A stretch of 64,000 nucleotides of DNA from NCBI RefSeq assembly GCF_003991355.1, contig NZ_RCSU01000001.1:682001-746000 (forward strand), written 5' to 3'. Under the pieces are notes generated by a model, which worked only from the letters and a program-made list of their open reading frames with translations, searched no databases and was not told the DNA's origin. Positions 54,872 to 62,787 of the stretch are shown in pieces (the first letter of the stretch is position 1; each line of letters starts with the position of its first letter). Made by a program: the position numbers and the translations under genes. Source of the stretch: Pseudoflavitalea rhizosphaerae. Lineage in GTDB: Bacteria > Bacteroidota > Bacteroidia > Chitinophagales > Chitinophagaceae.

Positions 54872-57800
54872 TTAGAAAGTTACATTCAGACCCAGGGTCA
54901 TTGTTCTGGCCTTTGGATAGGCAGACCAGTCGAAGCCTGGTGTCAACGGTGAATTCCTTACAGACACTTCAGGATCCACGCCGGTATAATTCGTCCAGGT
55001 AACAAGGTTCTGTGCTGCAGCGTACACGCGGATGGATTTGAATTTGATCTTTCTCATCCATGCGTCTGGCAATGTATATCCCAGCGATACTGTTTTCAAA
55101 CGAAGGAAAGAGCCGTCTTCGATCACGCGGGTGGAGTAAACGTTCGGGCTGGTTACACCGGCTACGGGCAGCGTGGCATCAGTATTATCGGGCCTCCATC
55201 TGTCTTCCCACGACTTGAACATGTTGAGAAACTGCCTGCCTTCCATGCCTTCGAATACGAGCCGGTTGGCATTGAGGATATCGTTTCCATATACCCACTG
55301 GAAGAACACGCTCAGGTCAAAACCTTTATAGCGGAAATTATTGGTAAAGCCTCCTATATGAACTGGCATCGGATTGCCGATGATGGTCTGGTCATTCGCA
55401 TCCACCACGCCATCGCCATTGATGTCTTTGTATTTTACAAAACCGGGTTTGATCAATGTTGGGTCCTGCCCGTTGTTCACTACTCCGGGTTTCAGGATAT
55501 AAGAGCCGTTGGGCAACTTGTCGAAGTCTTCCACCTGGTACAAACCATCATTGATATATCCGAGGAAAATGGCAACAGGCATGCCCGGTTTGGCGAGGTA
55601 AGGAAGCGATTGATTGAAGTTATCGTTCCATCCCTGAACACGGGTAGTGATGCTTGGCTGATCATAATTCAGTTCCAGGATCTTGTTTCGGTTGAAAGCG
55701 ATATTGAAATTGGAGGTCCAGCCGAAGTCTTTATTGTCAACATTCACGGTATTCAGCGTGAATTCAAAACCCTTATTTGAAATCTTCCCGATATTCTTAT
55801 AGCCGTTCAGGTAACCGGTAGAAGCTGCGAGATTGGCCAGCAGCAGCAGGTTGCTGGTTTTCTTGTTGTAGTAATCCACGGTAAGCTGGATACGATTCTT
55901 GAAGAAGCCGAGGTCCAGACCGATATCCGTTTGCGCTGTGCGTTCCCATTTAAGGTCTTTATTACCCACTTCAACAGGCGCAGAGCCGGGAATATGCGCA
56001 TTGTTGAAATAATATCCCGGACTGGTGTTGCCGCTGCCATTGGTAAAACCTGTTTGACGAAGTACAGACAGGTATGCAAAATCCGACACACGGTTATTGC
56101 CTGTAACGCCATAGCTCATACGAAGTTTGGCTTCAGATATAAAAGGCAAGCTGCTCATGAATTTTTCCTGATGGATACGCCAGGCCACGGAGCCGGAAGG
56201 GAAATAACCCCAACGGTTACCGCTGGCAAACTTGGAAGATCCGTCTGCTCTGAAAGAAGCGGTAAAGAGATATTTCGACTTCAATGTATAATTGACCCTG
56301 CCGAGGAAAGAAGCCAGCGCTGCATCCGATTCGGAGGATTCACTCAGGATGGGTGTTCCTTCATCCAGCCCGCTGATGCCCAGTCCTTCATTCGGCACCT
56401 GGTTGGCTGTAAAGCCATCAGATTCTCTTCGTGTTTTCTGCAGCGTGAATCCCCCCAATACATTCAGGATATGGTCCTTATTGAACCGCTTGTTCCAGGT
56501 AAGCGTATTTTCATTCAGCCAGCTGGAGTATACAATATTCGTAACCGAACCATTGATACCATTGGTTTGACCATAAACCGTGCGCGGGTTGCCGGCTGCG
56601 GTATTGGAGTTGTTGAAGACCTCCCTGCGATAGGCATTCCTTGTAATACCACCGGATATGCGAAGTTTAAGTCCCCTGGCCAGGTCGTAATTCAGGTAAG
56701 CGTTTGCCAGCAGCACATTGGTGAATGCCACATTGTGTGCATTTTTTGCAGATATGAAAGGATTCACACGAAGGTCGGAATTGGTGGAAATATCGGAATC
56801 GAAAGCATTTTCAACAAAACTCAGATCGTTCAGGGAATCCCCTGTAACAGGCCGGTAGCCCCAGGCGCTGAAGAAGAGATAGGACGAAGCATTGATGCCA
56901 TTCTCTCCACCACTGGTAGCGATCTGACCAGTGGTTTTGAGCGATGTATAGTTTGCATTCATACCAATCTTCAGCCGGTCGTTCACAGCCTGGTCCAATA
57001 CCATTCTGCCCTGGTAACGCCTGAAGCTACTGTTGATGATGATGCCATCCTGGTTGAGAATATTGCCAGACAAAGCATATCTCGTTTTATCATTCCCTCC
57101 GGAGAGTGAGATACTGTGACTTTGCATGGGCGCAGTACGGAAGATATAATCCTGCCAATCCACGCCTTCCATATTTCTGTAAGACTCCAGTGTTTTACCA
57201 TCTTTCAGGTACAGGGGTGTAAAAGCGGAAGGATTGAGCTCCAGTTGGTATTTCACAAACTCGTAAGGGCTCATCACTTCCTGTCTCCTGATCTCTTTCT
57301 GCACGCCAACCCAGGCATTGTAAGTGAGTACAGGGATACCTGCCTTTCCTTTCCTGGTGGTGATCATCACTACTCCATTAGCGCCGCGCGCACCATAGAT
57401 GGCCGTAGCGGATGCATCTTTCAATATTTCAATAGACTCGATATCATCAGGATTGAAAGTATTGTTGTTGGGAGTTTCAACAGGGAACCCGTCCACCACA
57501 TAGAGCGGAGCGTTACTCTGTGTAATGGAGTTGCCCCCACGGATGGTTACCAGGTTGGCGGAGCCCGGCTGCCCATCCACCGCACTCACCTGTACACCTG
57601 CTACGCGGCCTGCAAGGGCATCCTCAAAAGATGGTACCGGAGCTTTTTTTACATCTTCCACTTTCACCTGCCCTACCGATCCGGTAAGATCTTTTTTCTT
57701 CACCGTACCATAGCCGATCACAATCACATCGTCAAGATCTGTGAGGGTAGCCGTGAGTTTCACATTGTACACCGTACCAGTTGCCCTCAATGGTATTTCC

Positions 57801-58075
57801 TTACTGGAGTAACCCACCATGGAAAAACTCAGCACGGCTCCTTTCACACCTGGAACAGTAATGCTGTACAATCCTTTTTCATTGGTGGCAACTGTTAGGT
57901 CCTTCCCTTTGAGCTGAACCGTAACTCCCTCCAGGGGCTCGTTCCCGGCATCGGTGACCTTACCGGTAATGGTTTTTGAAGTTGAAGTGGCGGGTGCATT
58001 CTGGGCATGAAGGCCTGAGAATGCAAATGCTAACATTAAGGTAGCAAGATAAATTGCAGTTAGTTGTTTTTTCAT
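54872..58075 (-). CDS. SusC/RagA TonB-dependent receptor without STN domain (locus D)
   Basis: 1067 residues from ATG 58075 (MKKQLTAIYLATLMLAFAFSGLHAQ signal peptide); the frame is open upstream but that part crosses promoter and operators. The carboxypeptidase-like fold comes directly after the signal (KTITGKVTDAGNEPLEGVTVQLKG), so the STN domain of loci A-C is absent. Then LDDVIVIGYGTVKKKDLTGSVGQV, a plug (DALAGRVAGVQVSAVDGQPGS ... PLYVVDGFPVE ... ILKDASATAIYGARGANGV) and the barrel ending in LGLNVTF. Absence of STN fits control by the LacI regulator encoded divergently at 58223. Promoter and operators lie at 58095-58179. Confidence 0.93.
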   Translation of the reverse strand: MKKQLTAIYLATLMLAFAFSGLHAQNAPATSTSKTITGKVTDAGNEPLEGVTVQLKGKDLTVATNEKGLYSITVPGVKGAVLSFSMVGYSSKEIPLRATGTVYNVKLTATLTDLDDVIVIGYGTVKKKDLTGSVGQVKVEDVKKAPVPSFEDALAGRVAGVQVSAVDGQPGSANLVTIRGGNSITQSNAPLYVVDGFPVETPNNNTFNPDDIESIEILKDASATAIYGARGANGVVMITTRKGKAGIPVLTYNAWVGVQKEIRRQEVMSPYEFVKYQLELNPSAFTPLYLKDGKTLESYRNMEGVDWQDYIFRTAPMQSHSISLSGGNDKTRYALSGNILNQDGIIINSSFRRYQGRMVLDQAVNDRLKIGMNANYTSLKTTGQIATSGGENGINASSYLFFSAWGYRPVTGDSLNDLSFVENAFDSDISTNSDLRVNPFISAKNAHNVAFTNVLLANAYLNYDLARGLKLRISGGITRNAYRREVFNNSNTAAGNPRTVYGQTNGINGSVTNIVYSSWLNENTLTWNKRFNKDHILNVLGGFTLQKTRRESDGFTANQVPNEGLGISGLDEGTPILSESSESDAALASFLGRVNYTLKSKYLFTASFRADGSSKFASGNRWGYFPSGSVAWRIHQEKFMSSLPFISEAKLRMSYGVTGNNRVSDFAYLSVLRQTGFTNGSGNTSPGYYFNNAHIPGSAPVEVGNKDLKWERTAQTDIGLDLGFFKNRIQLTVDYYNKKTSNLLLLANLAASTGYLNGYKNIGKISNKGFEFTLNTVNVDNKDFGWTSNFNIAFNRNKILELNYDQPSITTRVQGWNDNFNQSLPYLAKPGMPVAIFLGYINDGLYQVEDFDKLPNGSYILKPGVVNNGQDPTLIKPGFVKYKDINGDGVVDANDQTIIGNPMPVHIGGFTNNFRYKGFDLSVFFQWVYGNDILNANRLVFEGMEGRQFLNMFKSWEDRWRPDNTDATLPVAGVTSPNVYSTRVIEDGSFLRLKTVSLGYTLPDAWMRKIKFKSIRVYAAAQNLVTWTNYTGVDPEVSVRNSPLTPGFDWSAYPKARTMTLGLNVTF

Positions 58076-58094
58076 ATGCAGCGTCGTTCGTAAA

Positions 58095-58125
58095 CAAATA
58101 TGCTGAATACCCTTATCTGCACAAA
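58095..58125 (-). promoter_or_regulatory. Promoter of the locus D SusC operon
   Basis: On the minus strand TTTG (58122-58125), exactly 19 nt, then CATATTTG (58095-58102), one mismatch from TAnnTTTG. The transcript would start about 10 nt before ATG 58075. The LacI-type operators lie just upstream. Confidence 0.6.
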
Positions 58126-58148
58126 GAATATTGGCCTGTTTATAAATT

Positions 58149-58179
58149 GGGAATGTTCCCAGAAAGCGGGAATGTTCCC
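58149..58179. promoter_or_regulatory. Tandem LacI-type operator pair between SusC D and lacI
   Basis: Two identical sites GGGAATGTTCCC (58149-58160 and 58168-58179), offset by 19 nt. Each has inverted GGGAA/TTCCC half-sites. They lie 74-104 nt upstream of the SusC start and cover the expected -33 region of the divergent regulator gene. The same arrangement with the same offset and the same distance occurs at 62370-62400. Confidence 0.75.
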
Positions 58180-58222
58180 AATACAAATCAATTCCCTTAA
58201 TTTGTAGTTCAATTCCACTTTC

Positions 58223-59236
58223 ATGAAGCGCCACCAGGTAACGATTGTAGACATTGCCAAAAAACTCAACCTGTCGAAATCCACTGTATCACGCGTGTTG
58301 ACGGGCCATCCAAGCGTCAGCGACAAAACCAGGCAGGCCGTGCTGGAACTTGCAGAGCAACTGGATTACCAGCGGAACATGCTTTCCATCAGCCTGCTCA
58401 ACAGGAAGAGCAATACCATCGGGATCATTGTTCCGGAATTCATCAGTTCATATTTTCCACAAGTGATCATGGGCGCCCAGGAAGTGGCGGCTGCAGCGGG
58501 ATATACCACCATCATCTGTCATTCAAACGAAACCTATGAAACGGAAGTGGCCAATACGAAACTGATGCTGGCCAACCAGGTGGATGGCGTACTGGTATCG
58601 CTTACGAAAGAAACACGCAATTTCGATCACCTGAAAATATTCGAGCGGAAAGGGATCCCCATCGTATTCTTCAACAGGGTTTGTGAAGACATGGATGTAC
58701 CGAAAGTGATGGTGGATGATTATGAAGGCGCTTTCAGGGCAGTAGAGCACCTCATCAAAAGAAAGAAAAAAAGGATCGCGCATCTGGCCGGACCTGACTC
58801 TCTGCCCATCAGTGTAAAGCGATTGAAAGGCTATAAGGCTGCGTTGAAGAAGTACAATATCCCCATCGATGAAGAGCTGATCATTCCTTATGATCTCAGT
58901 ATCGGGAAAGTGAAGATCTATGTGAACCATCTGCTGCGGCTGGCGAATCCGCCGGATGCTATCTTCTGTATCAATGACCCCACGGCCATCGCAGCCCTGC
59001 AGATCGTAAAAAAGAAAGGGTTGGATGTGCCTAATGATATTGCCATTGTTGGCTTCAGTAATGATTTCGCTTCGGACCTCATCGATCCCCCTCTCACTAC
59101 TGTTTCACAGCCGGTAAGAGAAATTGGCAGTACTGCCGCTCAATTACTGATTGATCAGATCAACCGTGATGTATCGGAATGGAAATCGATCATCAAAGTG
59201 TTGAAGACGGAGCTGATTGTCAGGAAATCCAGCTGA
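58223..59236 (+). CDS. LacI-family transcriptional regulator
   Basis: 337 residues. N-terminal helix-turn-helix (VTIVDIAKKLNLSKSTVSRVLTGHPSVSDKTRQAVLELAEQLDY, about 6-49) with the hinge after it, then a periplasmic-binding-protein-like sensor domain (TIGIIVPEFISSYFPQVIMGAQEVA ... CINDPTAIAALQIVKKKGLDVPNDIAIVGFSNDFASDLIDPPLTTVSQP). It is encoded divergently from the locus D operon across a region that holds the operator pair and is therefore the likely regulator of both that operon and the 62296-59256 unit, and of itself. The inducer is probably a galactose-containing sugar (inference). Confidence 0.92.
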   Translation: MKRHQVTIVDIAKKLNLSKSTVSRVLTGHPSVSDKTRQAVLELAEQLDYQRNMLSISLLNRKSNTIGIIVPEFISSYFPQVIMGAQEVAAAAGYTTIICHSNETYETEVANTKLMLANQVDGVLVSLTKETRNFDHLKIFERKGIPIVFFNRVCEDMDVPKVMVDDYEGAFRAVEHLIKRKKKRIAHLAGPDSLPISVKRLKGYKAALKKYNIPIDEELIIPYDLSIGKVKIYVNHLLRLANPPDAIFCINDPTAIAALQIVKKKGLDVPNDIAIVGFSNDFASDLIDPPLTTVSQPVREIGSTAAQLLIDQINRDVSEWKSIIKVLKTELIVRKSS

Positions 59237-59255
59237 GTACTGCCAATAAAGATTT

Positions 59256-60920
59256 TTAAGGCGTATTGTTCTTCTCCCAAACCGGACCGGTAAATACGGT
59301 CCCGAATTTCTTACCATGCTCACGGCTGTTGCAGGGATAAGGCTCCACTACATTGGAGGCCTGCGTCAATCCATTGACGGAGGAATAAACAATAGCAGGA
59401 TATGGACATTTCCGGATGGTATTGTGATGCACATTGATCTGCGTGAAAGCGCCTGCTGCAGGCATTTCCCCCAGTCCATTCACATACCAGACCGAGAGCG
59501 CTCCCGGAGGCATGCCCTGGTTGGTTTTCTCGAACATGCACCCGAAAATATTATTATCCCTGATCTCTACATCACCGGCAAATCCACCGCCCATCCAATG
59601 GATCTCAGGCGCCACGAGAATGGCATTCATGGCTGTGCCGGCAATTTCATTGTTATGAACAATACCATTAGCGCTCTTGATCAGTATGCCGCGGGAACGG
59701 TTATAGCCAACGTTGTTGTTGCGGACCACGAAGCCTTTACCGGTATGGCTTTCGTTGTACACGATATCACCTGCTCCCATTGCAGGCAGTGTATCCACCT
59801 CCAGGCGTGTTCCCCTGGTGTAACTGGTTTTGAATAAAAGATTAGGGTACAACGATACAACAGCAGATTGATCGGCTGCCGATGGAACGAATGATTCATA
59901 GGCTGTGATTTTCATTTTTCCACTTTTTGTTCCGGCATACAATACATGCTGCAGCGTATCGCCCACATAGAAAACCGGAAGCCCTTCCCTGCTCAGCACG
60001 TAAATACTTTTGGTGGCGCTGTCGATCCTGCAAACGGGGAATGAGCGTCCGCAAACAATGATGCAATCATCTCCATTGTGTTTGACATCGCAGTTCTCCA
60101 CCAGGGGCCCCACACTGGCCAGGCTGCTATGGATACCGTCGGCATTGCCGGAACGTAATCTTGCAGGGATACCGGCTGGCATGGAGCCCCTGCCTACCTT
60201 GCAACGGTTGAAATGAGAGCCTTTGCAATCCCTTTCGAAAAATGAAAAACTGTTGGAGCCATAAATGCTTACATCCTGCACAGTGGCATTGGTGCATTTT
60301 TCCAGTTGGAAACAATGCGCAGCAGGATTTGCCTTGGTGCTTACCACGTCCAGCACAACCAGGTCGCCTACTTTCTCGTAAGCCACCCAGGCGGCATTCT
60401 TGGTGAGCCTGAACCTTCTTGTAGTGCCGATCCGTTCGAAAGCGGAATAATGCCCTTCGCCGGTGGTGATACTATTCCTTTTCAATTGCCTTGTTGCAGG
60501 ATCATAGAACTGTACCCGGTGATTCCTTACATTGTCTACCGGATAACCGGGATCTATCTCCACTTCAAACCATAGGTTGGAAGGATCTTTTGCAACGATC
60601 ACTCCCTGGGTAAAACAAAGCGGATCATAATCGATACTCAGATCTTTCACCGTGATATTGGTGCAGTTCAGGAAACGGAATGCCAGTTCCTGTGAATTGC
60701 AGATGATACTGGCGCCGTTACCCCTGATCTCCACATTATTCAGATTATGGAACTGGTATGCGCCATAGGTCATATTGTTCAGCAGGAAAGTGCCTGCGGG
60801 GATCTCTATAACTGCATTGCCTGCCTGTGCATCCAGAACAGGTTTCAGCTCCGGCAATTGGCGCGCCATGGCGGCAAATCCAAAAGACAGGAACAGGATA
60901 ATGTACATTAGTCTATACAT
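59256..60920 (-). CDS. Secreted right-handed beta-helix glycosidase-like protein (GH110-like)
   Basis: 554 residues with a signal peptide (YIILFLSFGFAAMARQ). Repeated short beta-helix turns start with IEIPAGTFLLNNMTYGAYQFHNLNNVEIRGNGASI. The helix carries GNADGIHSS at 259-266 and ENCDVKHNGDDCIIV at 275-289, acid residues placed as in GH110 alpha-1,3-galactosidases and the related GH28 fold. With the GH97 enzyme nearby, an alpha-galactosidase role is the best guess. It follows the T9SS protein gene by 44 nt and should share the operator-controlled promoter upstream of 62296. A lyase or other beta-helix enzyme is possible. Confidence 0.75.
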   Translation of the reverse strand: MYRLMYIILFLSFGFAAMARQLPELKPVLDAQAGNAVIEIPAGTFLLNNMTYGAYQFHNLNNVEIRGNGASIICNSQELAFRFLNCTNITVKDLSIDYDPLCFTQGVIVAKDPSNLWFEVEIDPGYPVDNVRNHRVQFYDPATRQLKRNSITTGEGHYSAFERIGTTRRFRLTKNAAWVAYEKVGDLVVLDVVSTKANPAAHCFQLEKCTNATVQDVSIYGSNSFSFFERDCKGSHFNRCKVGRGSMPAGIPARLRSGNADGIHSSLASVGPLVENCDVKHNGDDCIIVCGRSFPVCRIDSATKSIYVLSREGLPVFYVGDTLQHVLYAGTKSGKMKITAYESFVPSAADQSAVVSLYPNLLFKTSYTRGTRLEVDTLPAMGAGDIVYNESHTGKGFVVRNNNVGYNRSRGILIKSANGIVHNNEIAGTAMNAILVAPEIHWMGGGFAGDVEIRDNNIFGCMFEKTNQGMPPGALSVWYVNGLGEMPAAGAFTQINVHHNTIRKCPYPAIVYSSVNGLTQASNVVEPYPCNSREHGKKFGTVFTGPVWEKNNTP

Positions 60921-60964
60921 GATTGTTATGCTTTAAAATATGATCATTTGTTTTTGCGAAGGGA

Positions 60965-62296
60965 TCAAAGCTTCACCAGCTTCTTCGTTTCTTTTTTGTT
61001 GCCGCTGTGCAGCGTGAGGTAATAGACGCCTTTCACCAATCCTTCCACATCCACGGAAGTCTGACCTGATTTCATGGATACACTTTCTATTTTTTTCATT
61101 ACCTGTCCTGCCGAGTTGGTGATCAAGATGATGGCATTGTTGCTTTGTTCTGTTTTGAAGGTCACCAGAACTTTATTGTTCGCAGCATTCGGGCTCAGCT
61201 GCATTTGCCAGGGGGCGTCTTCAGCAGCAGTGGCAGCCATACCAGGAGCTGATGGATCAGGCGCCATCACAATCGACCTGAAAACATTGTTCTCATTGGA
61301 TTTCACAATCAAGGTGGGCGTGAGACCTGCAAAACTGCTATTGTGGCCGGTGCTGTCTGTAAGCGATACCACTTCTCCGCCGGAACCTTTCGTGTTATCG
61401 TTTCTCCTGATGGCGTAAATGATCACATGTCCATTACCGTTAACCTGTCCGGTCACTGCGCGGTATTTATCTCCCAATGTTCCGATAACGCCATTGCTTA
61501 CCCAGGCGCCTCCTGACAAGGAATATTTTCTAAGCAGGTTATCGTCTGCGATGTACAGCACATCCGTGCCGGAGCCAGCATTCACAATGAAGAACTGGTA
61601 AGGACTGCCGGTGGTGGGCGTTCCGGGCAGATTCACCATGGATTGACCTGTAGTGGTGGGCAAGCCTGCACCAACGGCCGTGAGCCGCTGTGCGCCGGCT
61701 GTGGAAGTGGCGTACAGTTGAGAATTTATTACCATCAGACAACGCGCAGTGCTGGTAGTGATCTGCGTGTGCGTAGTGCTTCCGGTGGTGGTATACATGA
61801 TACCGCCGGAGCCGCCGCTTACCCAGATATTGGGACCATCGGTAACGGCTCCACGAACTACCTGGGAACTGAATGCGCTCAATGCCGTACTGGTATTCAC
61901 TGCGCCGTTCTGATCGATAATGGCCACCACTCTTTTTACTGCAGTGGAGGTAGTGGCTGAAACGCCGGTAGTTCCGGGGTCTGCGTCGTAACCGGCCAGC
62001 GCCAGTTTGCTTCCATCCTGAGAGCGGCTGATATAACCTTCCGTGTAATCGCTGGTGGAGATGGGCAACGTAAGCCTTTTGTTGCTGCCATTCACGGCAA
62101 CCGGCATGGGGATGGACCTTACCAGGTCGCCACAGGAGTTGTATTCATCCAGGTAAACAGGCTGAGCAACCCCGGCTTCGAGCGGCGCAATGCCGGAACC
62201 AATTCTGACCACAACAAAATTTCCGGGAGTAAATGATTGGGCGAGGCAGTTGGTGAATAAACATACCAACAGTACCAGGGGGATACATTTTTTCAT
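60965..62296 (-). CDS. T9SS-exported beta-rich protein, possible galactan-related
   Basis: 443 residues from ATG 62296 ([20 protein letters not shown] signal peptide). The body is Thr/Ser/Gly-rich and looks like a beta-propeller ([18 protein letters not shown]; repeated blocks such as [18 protein letters not shown]). The last 75 residues are a type IX secretion C-terminal domain ([18 protein letters not shown] ... GQVMKKIES ... [24 protein letters not shown]), so the protein is exported across the outer membrane. It is the first gene of a two-gene unit under the second operator pair. The function is unknown; the LacI link suggests it serves the same substrate as locus D. Confidence 0.8.
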   Translation of the reverse strand: MKKCIPLVLLVCLFTNCLAQSFTPGNFVVVRIGSGIAPLEAGVAQPVYLDEYNSCGDLVRSIPMPVAVNGSNKRLTLPISTSDYTEGYISRSQDGSKLALAGYDADPGTTGVSATTSTAVKRVVAIIDQNGAVNTSTALSAFSSQVVRGAVTDGPNIWVSGGSGGIMYTTTGSTTHTQITTSTARCLMVINSQLYATSTAGAQRLTAVGAGLPTTTGQSMVNLPGTPTTGSPYQFFIVNAGSGTDVLYIADDNLLRKYSLSGGAWVSNGVIGTLGDKYRAVTGQVNGNGHVIIYAIRRNDNTKGSGGEVVSLTDSTGHNSSFAGLTPTLIVKSNENNVFRSIVMAPDPSAPGMAATAAEDAPWQMQLSPNAANNKVLVTFKTEQSNNAIILITNSAGQVMKKIESVSMKSGQTSVDVEGLVKGVYYLTLHSGNKKETKKLVKL

Positions 62297-62369
62297 ATGG
62301 CAATTAGTATTGGACCAAGAAACAGAAAAAAGGATTCCTGCGGTCCGATTCAGGGCAGGTATTTTTGGT

Positions 62370-62400
62370 GGGAAGGCTCCCACAACGAGGGAATGTTCCC
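62370..62400. promoter_or_regulatory. Second tandem LacI-type operator pair, upstream of the T9SS protein gene
   Basis: GGGAAGGCTCCC (62370-62381) and GGGAATGTTCCC (62389-62400), offset 19 nt. The second is identical to the two sites at 58149-58179. The pair lies 74-104 nt upstream of ATG 62296, exactly the distance seen at SusC D. The surrounding sequence is otherwise unlike the first region, so the match is not from a recent duplication. Confidence 0.75.
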
Positions 62401-62452
62401 AATGCCTGTAATATTTCACCAACCCCTCCTACTAATGATAAAACATTTTTCC

Positions 62453-62770
62453 ATGATCGTTACTACCACCAACACCATTGAAGGAAATCCCATTCAACAA
62501 TATTTAGGTGTGATCAGCTCCGAAACCATTATCGGTGCAAATATTTTCAAAGACATTTTTGCTGGACTGAGAGACATTGTAGGCGGTCGTAGCGGCACAT
62601 ATGAGCGCGTGATCCAGGAAGCGAAACAAACCGCCCTGAATGAATTGCAGCAGAAGGCGGCATCAGTTGGCGCCAATGCCATTGTTGGCGTTGACCTGGA
62701 TTTTGAAACAGTTGGAGGAAAAGGCAGTATGCTGATGGTGGTTGCCACAGGCACAGCCGTAAAAGTGTAA
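62453..62770 (+). CDS. UPF0145 / YbjQ-like protein
   Basis: 105 residues from ATG 62453; the frame is open upstream across the operator region but that part is not family-like. The whole protein fits the YbjQ/UPF0145 family: [49 protein letters not shown], then [34 protein letters not shown] and an end in VATGTAVKV. These proteins form compact pentamers; the proposed heavy-metal binding is unproven. It lies divergent from the T9SS protein gene and convergent with the MFS gene. Confidence 0.9.
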   Translation: MIVTTTNTIEGNPIQQYLGVISSETIIGANIFKDIFAGLRDIVGGRSGTYERVIQEAKQTALNELQQKAASVGANAIVGVDLDFETVGGKGSMLMVVATGTAVKV

Positions 62771-62787
62771 TTCTTTTTTCTATTTTT

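Noticed and set aside
55931-57109. 392-codon plus-strand ORF opposite SusC of locus D, and a 260-codon one at 57116-57898
   Set aside because: Both are antisense shadows of the SusC barrel and plug; no start signal, no recognised domain, and codon patterns are the mirror of the SusC frame.
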